NCBI RefSeq assembly: GCF_003253745.1
Contig: NZ_MZXV01000085.1
Span: forward strand, 1-64,000
Reading direction: 5' to 3'
DNA: 64,000 bases
DNA from: Mesorhizobium kowhaii
GTDB lineage: Bacteria > Pseudomonadota > Alphaproteobacteria > Rhizobiales > Rhizobiaceae
This document shows positions 8,357 through 16,312 of this stretch, one piece after another. The notes beneath the pieces were generated by a model. That model worked only from the letters and a program-made list of their open reading frames with translations, was not told the origin of the DNA and did not search any database. Numbering within the stretch: position 1 is the stretch's first letter; each line of letters begins with the position of its first letter. The translations under genes and the position numbers were made by a program.

Positions 8357-9259
8357 TCAGTCGCTTGCGAGCACCATCCGCAGGCGGTTTCCCTCAGGGT
8401 CGGAGAGGTCCAGCGCCCCGCCCGTTTGCAGCCAGGGAACGTGCGCGTCGCCGAGACGTCGCGCGACGGCCGCGAGGTCTTCCCGGGTGGGAAGCACGAC
8501 GGTAAAATGCTCCAGACCTGCCGCCCCGACTGGTGGCTCCTTCAGCTCGTCGCGAGCCCAGATGCTGAACGCCACCATGTGTGCGCGTTCCTCGGTGCCG
8601 CAGTCGAACAGGCCAAACGTTGCAGACTGGATATGTGGCCTGAAGCCAAGCACGCCGAGGTAGAACGCCATCAGCGTTTCGGGCGACCGTGCGCGCATAT
8701 GAATGTGACCGATGAAGGTATCCGCCGCCAGCGGAACTTTGACACGGTCCGCCGGGTCGAGCTCCTGGAGCAATCGATCGATATCCAGAGGTTCGAGCCC
8801 GGAATGCCTTGTGCCGTCCTTGGCGACAAGCGAAACACCGCCGCCAGCCATCTCTTCCCTAGAAGCGAAGCGCCCGGGTGTGTCGAAGCAGATCTCGATC
8901 CCGTTGCCGGAAGGGTCGGAAACGTAAAGGGTTTCCGAGATCAGGTGATCCTGGGCGCTGTGCCTCAGGCTGGAGGCCCGCACCCGGGCGGCGACCCGGG
9001 CCAATTCCTTGCGTGTCGTGACATGGATGGCGACATGAAAAAGATCGCGGGACTTTGACGGCAGGACGGTTGTTGCCCCGGCGTGCAGCACAATAAGGAT
9101 CTTGCCGTTGACGCCGAGTTCGGCGATCCCGCCGTCCCTGGTCAAGGTCGAGAGGCCGACCACGTCACGCCAGACCGGTAGGGAAGCTGGAATGTCGACG
9201 ACGCGCAGATGAACCGGGCCGAGACGGATGGTGTTGGCCAGAATTTCTTGGCTCTTCAT
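8357..9259 (-). CDS. two-domain VOC / extradiol-dioxygenase-like protein
   Basis: A 300-aa protein with two VOC halves, as in catechol 2,3-dioxygenase (CatE-like) proteins. The first half opens LGPVHLRVVDIPASLPVWRDVVGL and contains FHVAIHV and YVSDPSGNGIEICFD. The second opens IGHIHMRARSPETLMAFYLGVLGF and ends LSDPEGNRLRM. Potential metal-binding His/Glu residues are present (H in GPVH and GHIH, E in the EI and EH segments). The ATG at 9259 is preceded by an aggag ribosome binding site; the upstream extension is non-coding. The sulfotransferase gene follows on the same strand. Confidence 0.85.
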   Translation of the reverse strand: MKSQEILANTIRLGPVHLRVVDIPASLPVWRDVVGLSTLTRDGGIAELGVNGKILIVLHAGATTVLPSKSRDLFHVAIHVTTRKELARVAARVRASSLRHSAQDHLISETLYVSDPSGNGIEICFDTPGRFASREEMAGGGVSLVAKDGTRHSGLEPLDIDRLLQELDPADRVKVPLAADTFIGHIHMRARSPETLMAFYLGVLGFRPHIQSATFGLFDCGTEERAHMVAFSIWARDELKEPPVGAAGLEHFTVVLPTREDLAAVARRLGDAHVPWLQTGGALDLSDPEGNRLRMVLASD

Positions 9260-9419
9260 CGGCTGTTGTCTCCTGCAGCGCTGGAACATTAGCTGCGAAA
9301 CATATGCCTGTCTTGCGCTTGGTTCGGGTCGACCGCTCCCGGGCGCGTATTCGACTGTGGTAGCCGGGCCGTTGCCGCCCTTGCTGTCATTTTGCGATAG
9401 CCGGCGGATGGGGGAGCAG

Positions 9420-9611
9420 ATGGACAAGGCAAGCGCGGAGCACCGCTATGAGGACTGGGACAAGCCCAACGCGGAGCAGGATGCGCTCGGCGCCTTCGAG
9501 CCCGCCATGACGCATTCCTTCGGAATTGATCCGCAGGACGGCCGGCCCGTGATGTTCCACTCTCAGATGATCTGCGACCTAGCGACCGTCGTCGACATCG
9601 GTGAGTCGTGA
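9420..9611 (+). CDS. hypothetical 63-aa protein
   Basis: A short, acidic, soluble frame beginning MDKASAEHRYEDWDKP with a good gggggag ribosome binding site 6-7 nt upstream. It contains EPAMTHSFGIDPQDGRPV and no membrane span. I recognise no family. It is divergent from the VOC gene, with a 160-nt shared intergenic region. Start-site quality is the main reason for calling it; it could still be chance. Confidence 0.35.
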   Translation: MDKASAEHRYEDWDKPNAEQDALGAFEPAMTHSFGIDPQDGRPVMFHSQMICDLATVVDIGES

Positions 9612-9955
9612 TCGCCGAGCCTAAGCACATATTGAGGCCGACCGCTGGCTCTCCGCCCCAATGCCGCATCGTGGAGGTGGTGCGTCGCTACCGCGTAGGG
9701 TGGTCGTGGCATGAGTGCCGATGTCCGCTTGGGTCAAAGTCGACATTCAGCCGGCAGGCAAATCAAGCTAACAGAGTAGCCGAGAATTTCGTCCAGTTCA
9801 GATCGCCACCGTGCACTGGTGGCTCTGAATCAGGTGCTTCTGCAAACGGTGAAGGAAGTCCCCAGACCGCCCCTTGGATCTTGTAGGGCTCTACAGGGCC
9901 GGTGAAGCCGCCCCCTACGGTTGGGTAGCGACTGCGCGAGACCGGATGGCCATCG
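9612..9955. other. intergenic stretch, nothing recognised
   Basis: No supported gene, RNA or repeat was seen here on either strand. Confidence 0.4.
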
Positions 9956-10141
9956 CTAGCTCTCCGCATGGCTAAAGACCACAGCGCCGTTGTCGTTACG
10001 AACTTCAACGGCGACGATTCCATCGTCACCTTTTCGGGTCTGGAACATCGAGATTGCATGGTCTTTCGCAGTCTTCTCGGCGTCGAACGTCTCCTTGTCG
10101 ACGATGCCCTGTCTTCCGTACCAGATGACAGTGAAGGCCAT
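9956..10141 (-). CDS. small conserved protein, paralogue of the gene at 764-1036
   Basis: A 61-aa protein beginning MAFTVIWYGRQGIVDKETF. It shares with the protein at 764-1036 the pattern VIWYG..GIV, FDAEK.A.DHA and IVAVEVR.D.G.VVFS across nearly its whole length. The family and function are unknown to me. The matching Val-Ile-Trp-Tyr-Gly start and the ATG at 10141 fix the beginning. There is no adjacent gene on the same strand, unlike its paralogue, which is coupled to a SnoaL-like gene. Confidence 0.7.
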   Translation of the reverse strand: MAFTVIWYGRQGIVDKETFDAEKTAKDHAISMFQTRKGDDGIVAVEVRNDNGAVVFSHAES

Positions 10142-10289
10142 TTTTGGTCGTTCCTTTGCGCCAAGCATACAGGAATTCAGGGTGGTAGGGGATGAAAGCA
10201 CGGTGCCACATTCAAGCATTGGCGCGCCACAGGGCCGGTGAACTAGCCGCATCTGTACTCCAAACGGCAAGAGGTCGCATTCTGCCCTG

Positions 10290-10632
10290 GTGGAAGAGGG
10301 GCGTGGACAAGCACCCCTACGACAATCGCTCTGGACCGTGGCGCAAGGTACCGCCGGCAAACGCCGTCGTCGTTCTGGCAACCCGTCGTGGTGGGTGTCC
10401 ATCTTTGCGGGCGGCGCATTCCTGGCCGACTTGCTGACCCTTGAAATCGGCCCACCTCTCGTAAGCTGCAACATCAAGGGCAATATCAGCTACAACGCAG
10501 GCGAGCGCATCTACCATGTTCCCCGGACAGGAATACTACTGGCAGACACTTATAAGCCTTTGGAAGGGGGAGCGGTGGTTTTGCTCTGAAGCGGCCGCCT
10601 GCAAAGCTGGCTGGCGGAAATCGAGACTGTAA
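10290..10632 (+). pseudogene. frameshifted gene with C-terminal 'CNIKGNIS...GERIYHVPG' domain
   Basis: The frame starting GTG at 10290 encodes a basic N-terminus, a hydrophobic stretch (WWVSIFAGGAFLADLLTL) and then CNIKGNISYNAGERIYHVP. That is the start of the small domain (sunset-type) found at the C-termini of bacterial thermonuclease-like proteins. At the CCCC run 10521-10524 one extra base shifts the frame. In the next frame the expected continuation GQEYYWQTL...KGERWFCSEAAACKAGWRKSRL runs to a TAA at 10630. So this is a domain-bearing gene disabled by a single-base insertion, unless the base is a sequencing error. A terminator follows directly. Confidence 0.75.
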
Positions 10633-10642
10633 TGGCATAATT

Positions 10643-10667
10643 GGCCGGGCTTAACAGTCCGGCCTTT
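10643..10667 (+). terminator. rho-independent terminator
   Basis: A GGCCGG stem pairs with CCGGCC over a 10-nt loop and is followed by TTTCT. It lies 11 nt after the stop of the frameshifted gene, as expected for its terminator. Confidence 0.6.
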
Positions 10668-10735
10668 CTATTGAGCATATGAGCCCAGTACGAAGACACC
10701 ATGTGGCGCGCTCGCCCAGTGTACGACGCTGAGCT

Positions 10736-10843
10736 GACGATCCACATGCAACGCCAGTTGCGAAGCGTCTCTTCGTTCAGCTGTCCGCGGTAGTGAGCGA
10801 TGACGTCTTAAAGAGTGAGGTAGTTCGAGTCAGACACGGGGCA
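10736..10843 (-). pseudogene. decayed AlpA/excisionase-like gene with internal stop
   Basis: Read on the minus strand, this encodes SDSNYLTL-stop-DVIAHYRGQLNEETLRNWRCMWI. It aligns with the N-terminus of the intact gene at 11551-11829 (DPNYLTPEEVIARYRGQVSEGTLRN). A TAA falls where the intact copy has Pro-Glu-Glu, and similarity stops soon after. It is a broken tandem relative of a helix-turn-helix excisionase/AlpA regulator. This copy keeps the Trp after LRN that the intact copy lacks. Confidence 0.75.
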
Positions 10844-10941
10844 CTATTGCGTTGATGGAGTTCTTGATCGGCGACCGCCCTTGGCTACCAAGCGCAGCGA
10901 ACGCCGGCGGAAGAAAGAGGCGGCTTAAGGAAGTGACTTGG

Positions 10942-11349
10942 CTAGATCAACCGATGCCGCTCCTTAGATTCGTTTGCCCGTCGCCTCGTGCCATTGGTGT
11001 CAGTGGTTTTAGCTCGATGCGCCGCGTCGCTTTGACCCCGATCTGTGTTCTTCTTCCTTCCGCTAGCGCCGCCTTCATTCTCCCATCGCTCGATCGCCCT
11101 CCGTTCGAGCGCCTTACGCGTCTTAAGCACGTCGAACTCAATGCCGACGCCAGCCGATAGAGCTTCGCTCGCGATGGCGTCGGCAAGATCGGCGTCGGAG
11201 ATTTCCAGTTCAGGAAAGATCTGTCTTATTGCTGCTAGGGCTTCCGAGAGAGCAAATGATTTCGGGTCTCTTTGGACCTCGTTGAGGAAGGCGCTAATTG
11301 CGGCGCGCACTTCAGGCTGAATTCGGTGGGTCGGGTCCGCGCTATTCAT
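10942..11349 (-). CDS. hypothetical 135-aa protein
   Basis: An ATG at 11349 with a gggagaat ribosome binding site begins MNSADPTHRIQPEVRAAISAFL. The first ~75 residues look helical and acidic (LSEALAAIRQIFPELEISDADLADAIASEAL). The C-terminal third is basic and low-complexity (RKKNTDRGQSD, RRRANESKERH), perhaps nucleic-acid binding. I do not recognise a family. It lies between two AlpA-like sequences and may belong to the same mobile remnant. Confidence 0.5.
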   Translation of the reverse strand: MNSADPTHRIQPEVRAAISAFLNEVQRDPKSFALSEALAAIRQIFPELEISDADLADAIASEALSAGVGIEFDVLKTRKALERRAIERWENEGGASGRKKNTDRGQSDAAHRAKTTDTNGTRRRANESKERHRLI

Positions 11350-11550
11350 GGCGATTCTCCCTGGCAATCGTCTTAACGGTGCATACACGTCGAGGGTTCC
11401 CTCACGCGCACGGGCAGCAGTATCCGCGGGTATGAGTGGTTGGCCGCATTCACCGTGGCATTTATTCGCCCACTGGTGATCTTCCACGCTTGGGCATGAT
11501 CGCATGTGCTCAGTACTCTGACGTCCCGATCAACCACGGATTCCAAACGC

Positions 11551-11829
11551 TTATCTATCTAGCCAGCGACCTCGGAACGACTGAACAGCCTCGCTGCTAC
11601 TCTGGCGGTGCCGCCTTTTCCCGCGGCAGTTCGCGTGTGGGTCTGCAGACGACGAGGATCGATTTGCCCAGCGATCCAACTCGCCGCTCGGATAGAGGAT
11701 TGCTTTGCCGATCTTGAGGAACGATGGCCCGATCCGCATGCAACGGCAGTTGCGAAGAGTCCCTTCGCTTACCTGTCCGCGATAGCGAGCGATGACTTCT
11801 TCAGGGGTGAGGTAGTTCGGGTCAGGCAT
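11551..11829 (-). CDS. AlpA/excisionase-like helix-turn-helix protein
   Basis: A 92-aa protein. Residues 5-50 (LTPEEVIARYRGQVSEGTLRN, then IGPSFLKIGKAILYPSGELDRW) form the winged-helix/MerR-like DNA-binding domain of AlpA/Xis proteins that control excision of integrated elements. Position ~29 is Cys where homologous sequences, including the broken copy nearby, have Trp. The C-terminal ~40 residues are low-complexity and may come from a frame change. No integrase gene is visible in the window, so it may be an orphan of a decayed element. Confidence 0.7.
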   Translation of the reverse strand: MPDPNYLTPEEVIARYRGQVSEGTLRNCRCMRIGPSFLKIGKAILYPSGELDRWANRSSSSADPHANCRGKRRHRQSSSEAVQSFRGRWLDR

Positions 11830-12316
11830 GGGCGTTATGGATAGCAGAGTTGTGCAACAGCTTGTTGCACCCGCGACCCCGTCGGATCGAGACCTGAGGA
11901 GAATGCCGGCGCCGTCACCGCGGACTTCTCGTCGTGACCCGAAGCTGCCAATGAAGGGCTCAGGCGATGATGACCGCTTTGCGCCGCCATTCCGTCATTC
12001 GTGCGAAATTCATTGCTGCTATAAGCCGCCATTCGGTCATATGGCCGGCGACGGCTGCACCGTCGCCAAAGACGACAACTCTTGGCGCATCGAGCCCGCC
12101 TTCAACAGATGCAACGCATTCTTATGCCGCTGTGAGTTCTGCGTCGCCTTCTATCGGTGGAGCAGGGAATTGCTCACGGAGCATGGCGCGACCTGTGGGA
12201 CATCGCCTTGAACGTTGATTTAGGCTGAACCACCGACGCCACGTCCTCACTGACAGGTTCATAAAGCTACTGTGGGTAAGTCATCCACGGAAAGCAGCGC
12301 CGCGGCCTGACGGCGG
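11830..12316. other. intergenic stretch, nothing recognised
   Basis: No supported gene, RNA or structured repeat was found. Several short frames occur with no family resemblance. Confidence 0.4.
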
Positions 12317-13207
12317 TTACTCGCGCGATACAGAAAGCCCCGCGAGAAGCGGAGTGTGCGCGGCGAGCCTGCGGGATACGAACTCCGTGAAGAGCCGCAC
12401 GCGCTTCGTCTTGCGTGTCTCCCCCTGTGTGAGAAGCCAAACCGTTCCGTACATATGCAGGGAGGTGCCCGGCACCCTCACCAGCAGGGGGTCGGCATCT
12501 CCGACGAAGCACGGCAGTGTCGTCATCCCGATCCCTTGCCGTACAGCAACGATCTGCGCCTCGCCGTCCGTGGTCCTGAATGGAACTCCCGTGGTGCGAA
12601 CCTCGCGGACCCAATCCGGGATTCCATGACTGCTTATAACGATCCACCGGATGGGATCAGGCGCCCCCGTACGCCAAGCGGCTAGTCGATCCCGGGACAT
12701 GTAGACGCCTCCGAACAGCTCCGGTCCCTTCAGGCCGTGAAGATTGAGCGGCAGGGTTTTGCGATCGTAGACGACGCGGATCGCGACGTCGGCCTCTCGG
12801 TTGGTCAGATTTGCCAGCTCGCCGGACGACAAGATTTCCATCTCGATGTCCGGATGCAGACGCGCGAAATCCGCGAAGTCCGGCATGAGCAGGTATGTCG
12901 CGAGGGTCGGAGCCAACGTTACCCGCAGAAGCCCGCGCACGCTCTGGTCACGACCGAGGACGCGCGTCTCCAGCTGGTGCGACGACACTTCCATCTGTTC
13001 TGCGAGCTCGAGGACTTCCTCGCCCGCTGCCGTCAGGCGGTAGCCCGAAGGCAGCTTCTCGAACATCTGCGCCCCGAGGCGGTCCTCGAGTTGGGCGATG
13101 CGTCGCAGCACGGTCGCGTGATTCACCACGAGGCGCTTGGCGGCGGCCCGAACCGAGCCTCCGCGTGCGACGGCAAGAAAGTAGCGAACGTCATCCCAGT
13201 CGATCAT
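12317..13207 (-). CDS. LysR-family transcriptional regulator
   Basis: A 296-aa regulator. The N-terminal winged helix begins MIDWDDVRYFLAVARGGSVRAAAKRL, with the recognition part HATVLRRIAQLEDRLGAQMFEK. The effector-binding domain follows from about residue 90 (LLRVTLAPTLATYLLMPDF). The ATG at 13207 gives the family's standard N-terminus. It is divergent from the SDR/F420-like/methyltransferase cluster at 13481-16945, the usual layout in which a LysR protein controls the neighbouring operon. Its subtype resembles regulators with DDVRYFLAVAR starts that control redox or quinone responses; the inducer is unknown. Confidence 0.88.
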   Translation of the reverse strand: MIDWDDVRYFLAVARGGSVRAAAKRLVVNHATVLRRIAQLEDRLGAQMFEKLPSGYRLTAAGEEVLELAEQMEVSSHQLETRVLGRDQSVRGLLRVTLAPTLATYLLMPDFADFARLHPDIEMEILSSGELANLTNREADVAIRVVYDRKTLPLNLHGLKGPELFGGVYMSRDRLAAWRTGAPDPIRWIVISSHGIPDWVREVRTTGVPFRTTDGEAQIVAVRQGIGMTTLPCFVGDADPLLVRVPGTSLHMYGTVWLLTQGETRKTKRVRLFTEFVSRRLAAHTPLLAGLSVSRE

Positions 13208-13480
13208 GGTGCAATCCCGCACCACGCGGTGCGCCTTCCAATGCCCTAACTTATCGTACAACAGTACAGGACGGCCATCCTAACATTTGTCGACGATCGA
13301 GGCCCAATTCCGAACGGCGGAACCTTATCGTCGCGGCTCCAGTTAATAGCTGTACCGGATCGATTTCGCACCACCGATGTGCGCCCTTCCGCACTCAACG
13401 CCTGACCCCGGCAGACCCATGTTGGGGGTCTCGGGAGCGTTCCCGAACGACCAAGGCGGAAGCCTGGAAGGATGCACGAC

Positions 13481-14215
13481 ATGACCAGACTGAATGGAAA
13501 GACCGCCGTCATCACGGGCGGCGCCACCGGCATCGGCCGCGCCGCAGCAAAGCGATTCGTCGAGGAGGGCGCCTTCGTCTTCATCTTCGGTCGCCGACAG
13601 GAAGCGCTCGACGCTGCTGTGGCGGACCTCGGGCCCAATACCCGCGCGGTGAAAGGCTCGGTCTCGAATGAGGCCGACCTCGACCGGCTCTACACGGCAG
13701 TGAAGGCCGAGCGTCGAAGCCTCGATATCGTCTTCGCCAATGCCGGGGCCGGAGGCCCGCTTCCGCTCGGCCGGATCACCGCCGAGCATATTGACGAAAC
13801 CTTCGACACCAATGTGAAGGGTACGATCTTCACGGTCCAGAAGGCATTGCCGCTGATGGGCCCGGGCGGTTCGATCATCCTGACGGGATCGAGCGCCGGC
13901 ACCACGGGCGCTCCGGGGTTCACTGCCTACAGCGCGAGCAAGGCGGCAGTGCGCAATCTGGCGCGGACCTGGGCGGAGGACCTGAAGGGCACCGGCATCC
14001 GGGTCAACGTGTTGTCGCCAGGGGCGACGGCGACCGAACTCGCGAAGGAAGCGCTGGGCGAGGAGGGCCAGAAGGCCTACGGCGCGATGACTCCGCTCCA
14101 GCGCATGGCCGATCCGGCGGAGATCGGGGCAGTGGCTGCCTTTCTCGCGTCGTCGGACAGCAGCTTCATGACCGCTAGCGAGGTCGCCGTCGACGGCGGC
14201 CTGGCGCAGCTCTGA
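13481..14215 (+). CDS. SDR-family oxidoreductase (first of tandem pair)
   Basis: A 244-aa short-chain dehydrogenase/reductase. It has the TGGATGIGRAAA cofactor motif near residue 13, NAGAG around 85, the catalytic Ser in LTGSSAG and the Y-x-x-x-K catalytic motif in YSASKAAVRN. The C-terminal VDGGLAQL is typical of the family. The substrate is unknown. The ATG at 13481 has GGAAGG 9 nt upstream, better spaced than the ATG at 13472. It is the first gene of a five-gene run opposite a LysR regulator. It closely resembles the next gene, and the short 3' flanks are similar too (gaccccggc..g.tcccg), which points to tandem duplication. Confidence 0.92.
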   Translation: MTRLNGKTAVITGGATGIGRAAAKRFVEEGAFVFIFGRRQEALDAAVADLGPNTRAVKGSVSNEADLDRLYTAVKAERRSLDIVFANAGAGGPLPLGRITAEHIDETFDTNVKGTIFTVQKALPLMGPGGSIILTGSSAGTTGAPGFTAYSASKAAVRNLARTWAEDLKGTGIRVNVLSPGATATELAKEALGEEGQKAYGAMTPLQRMADPAEIGAVAAFLASSDSSFMTASEVAVDGGLAQL

Positions 14216-14262
14216 CCCCGGCTCGATCCCGCGTCTGGGCACACAACGAAGGATAGAACATC

Positions 14263-15015
14263 ATGAAAAAACTTGAAGGCAAAGTCGCAGTCATCACGGG
14301 CGGAAGCAGCGGGATCGGGTTGGCCACCGCCAAGCGCTTCGTGGAGGAAGGTGCGCACGTCGTGATCACCGGGCGACGCGAGAAAGAGTTGAAGGAGGCT
14401 GCAGCCTTCATCAAGAGTAATATTACGACGGTCGTGGGCGACGTGTCTCGCTTGGAAGATCTGGACCGGCTCTATGCCATCGTGAAAGAGAAACATGGTC
14501 ACATCGACGTTCTCTTCGCGAACGCTGGCGCGGGGACAATCGCACCGCTCGCAGTAGCTACTGAGGCCCACTTCGATCAGACCTTCGACGTGAACGTGAA
14601 GGGGCTGTTCTTCACGGTGCAGAAGGCCCTTCCCCTCTTCAAAGACGGCGGTTCGATTATTCTGAATTCTTCGGTTTCGAACGTGTTGGGGTTGCCGGGG
14701 TTTAGCACATACGCCGCGAGTAAGGCGGCAGTGCGCAACTTCTCGCGCGCTTGGACTCTAGAGCTGAAAGACCGCAAAATCCGAGTGAATACGATGAGCC
14801 CCGGAGCAATCGAGACCCCCGCGTTGGAGACAACAACGGGCCTTACCCCTGAGCAAGCCGAGCAAGCGGTCGCCCAGTTTGCTTCACAGATCCCAATGGG
14901 TCGCAGGGGCAAACCAGAGGAAATCGCGGCTGCTGTCACGTTCCTCGCCTCCGATGATAGTTCTTACATCACCGGTGTGGATCTCGCCGTTGATGGAGGC
15001 ATGGCGCAGGTCTGA
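14263..15015 (+). CDS. SDR-family oxidoreductase (second of tandem pair)
   Basis: A 250-aa short-chain dehydrogenase/reductase with TGGSSGIGLATAKRF, a NAGAG turn, the catalytic LNSSVSN serine region and YAASKAAVRN as the catalytic Tyr/Lys. It ends VDGGMAQV. Compared with the upstream SDR it has a longer C-terminal insert around EQAEQAVAQFASQIP and noticeably lower GC and different codon use (for example AATATTACG runs), so the copies have diverged. The spacing of 47 nt supports co-transcription. Confidence 0.92.
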   Translation: MKKLEGKVAVITGGSSGIGLATAKRFVEEGAHVVITGRREKELKEAAAFIKSNITTVVGDVSRLEDLDRLYAIVKEKHGHIDVLFANAGAGTIAPLAVATEAHFDQTFDVNVKGLFFTVQKALPLFKDGGSIILNSSVSNVLGLPGFSTYAASKAAVRNFSRAWTLELKDRKIRVNTMSPGAIETPALETTTGLTPEQAEQAVAQFASQIPMGRRGKPEEIAAAVTFLASDDSSYITGVDLAVDGGMAQV

Positions 15016-15107
15016 CCCCGGCGCGGTCCCGTGGCTGGCCCTTCAGCCCCGCCAGTAGTGGCCCCGCTTCTCAAACTTTAGTTCCAATACAAGATAGGAG
15101 AAACATT

Positions 15108-15707
15108 GTGAGTTACGCAATCATCGGCTTCGGCAATATCGGCAAGGCCTTGGCCAAGGCGTTTGCCCGCAAGGGCATCGACGTGTCCGTTGCAACGACG
15201 CGCGACCCGGAAAGCTTTGCATCCGATGCGGCCGCGATCGGGCCTACGATCATTCCCAAGAAGCTGGCGGACGCGGTCAAGGCGGACATCATCTTTTTGG
15301 CTGTTCGTTTCGAGTCGCACTCGGATGTCGGCAAGGCGCTGCCCACCTGGCAGGGGAAGACCATCATCGATGTGACCAATGCCTACGGCGTGCCCCCTGA
15401 GGAACTGGGGGGACAGCCTTCTTCCAAGTTCATCGCGCAGGCATTCTCTGGTGCAAAACTGGTCAAGGGCTTCAACCATCTGGTTGCTGCCGTCCTTGAC
15501 CAGGATCCGGCCGTGCATGGTGGCAGGAGGGTCGTGTTCCTGGCGAGCGACGATGACGCTGCCGCAGCGGAGATTGGTGCGCTCGCGGAAAATCTCGGTT
15601 TCTCGCCGATCAAACTTGGCGGGCTGTCGGAAGGTGGGCTGCTAGTCCAGGCGCGCGGAAATAGTTGGGGTCATCTGATCTTCAAGGACCTGGTCAAGTT
15701 CGACTGA
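15108..15707 (+). CDS. NADPH-dependent F420-reductase-like NAD(P)-binding protein
   Basis: A 199-aa Rossmann protein starting at GTG 15108 with the dinucleotide motif IGFGNIGKALAKAF. An ADIIFLAVRFESH segment and the central VIDVTNAYG, KLVKGFNHL and VFLASDD stretches match the COG2085 / F420-dependent NADP oxidoreductase-like family. In bacteria that lack F420 these proteins probably work with another partner, so the true substrate is open. A taggagaaac ribosome binding site lies just upstream. It is the third gene of the LysR-linked cluster. Confidence 0.85.
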   Translation: MSYAIIGFGNIGKALAKAFARKGIDVSVATTRDPESFASDAAAIGPTIIPKKLADAVKADIIFLAVRFESHSDVGKALPTWQGKTIIDVTNAYGVPPEELGGQPSSKFIAQAFSGAKLVKGFNHLVAAVLDQDPAVHGGRRVVFLASDDDAAAAEIGALAENLGFSPIKLGGLSEGGLLVQARGNSWGHLIFKDLVKFD

Positions 15708-15791
15708 TGAACACGACGTGCCAACCGGCAGGGCCACGATGCACGGATCGGATCGAGCGCGATGCGATCCGTGCGAAATGGAGAAATTCCC

Positions 15792-16205
15792 ATGAGCATT
15801 GAGAAGAACATCCAGACCGTGAAGGACTTCTTCGCCGCGATCGGCCGCGGCGACAGGGAGGCTCTGCTGGCGCTGGTCGCCGAAGACATCGAGTGGATCA
15901 TTCCGGGCGAGGACTGGCCGCTGGCCGGAACGCGCCACGGACACGCCGGGCTGGCGGATTTGCTTGAGACGGCATCCAAGTCGATAGAAACGTCCACGGA
16001 ACCCCGGGAGTTCGTGGCGCAAGGAGACCGGGTCCTCGTCGTCGGCTTCGCGAGGGGAAAGATCAAAGCTACGAACAAGACGTTCGAGGACGACTGGGTC
16101 TTCGCCATCACGGTCCGGGATGGCAGACTGACCAACGTCCGGGAATACGTCGACACGCAAGCGCTGGCCCGGGCCTCGCAGATGGACGCGTCCGGGCCTG
16201 CGTAG
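15792..16205 (+). CDS. NTF2-like / SnoaL-like protein
   Basis: A 137-aa domain beginning MSIEKNIQTVKDFFAAIGRGDREALLALVAEDIEW. This is the signature N-terminus of the ketosteroid-isomerase-like NTF2 fold. It is followed by GLADLLETASKSIET and the closing strand VFAITVRDGRLTNVREYVDTQAL. Such proteins are small binding or isomerase domains of mostly unknown substrate. A ggagaaa ribosome binding site precedes the ATG at 15792. Fourth gene of the cluster. Confidence 0.88.
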   Translation: MSIEKNIQTVKDFFAAIGRGDREALLALVAEDIEWIIPGEDWPLAGTRHGHAGLADLLETASKSIETSTEPREFVAQGDRVLVVGFARGKIKATNKTFEDDWVFAITVRDGRLTNVREYVDTQALARASQMDASGPA

Positions 16206-16312
16206 CGCTGGCCCTCTGCAGCCATCGGCTCGGGGTAAACGGCGGATCAGCCGTGGATTGCCCCCTCGCACGCCGCCCGCTCGTCGTATGCCCAACCGCA
16301 AGGGAGATTCTG

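Noticed and set aside
13255-13266. GTAC-AACA-GTAC palindrome near LysR
   Set aside because: Arms only 4 bp; could be chance, so not listed as a LysR operator.
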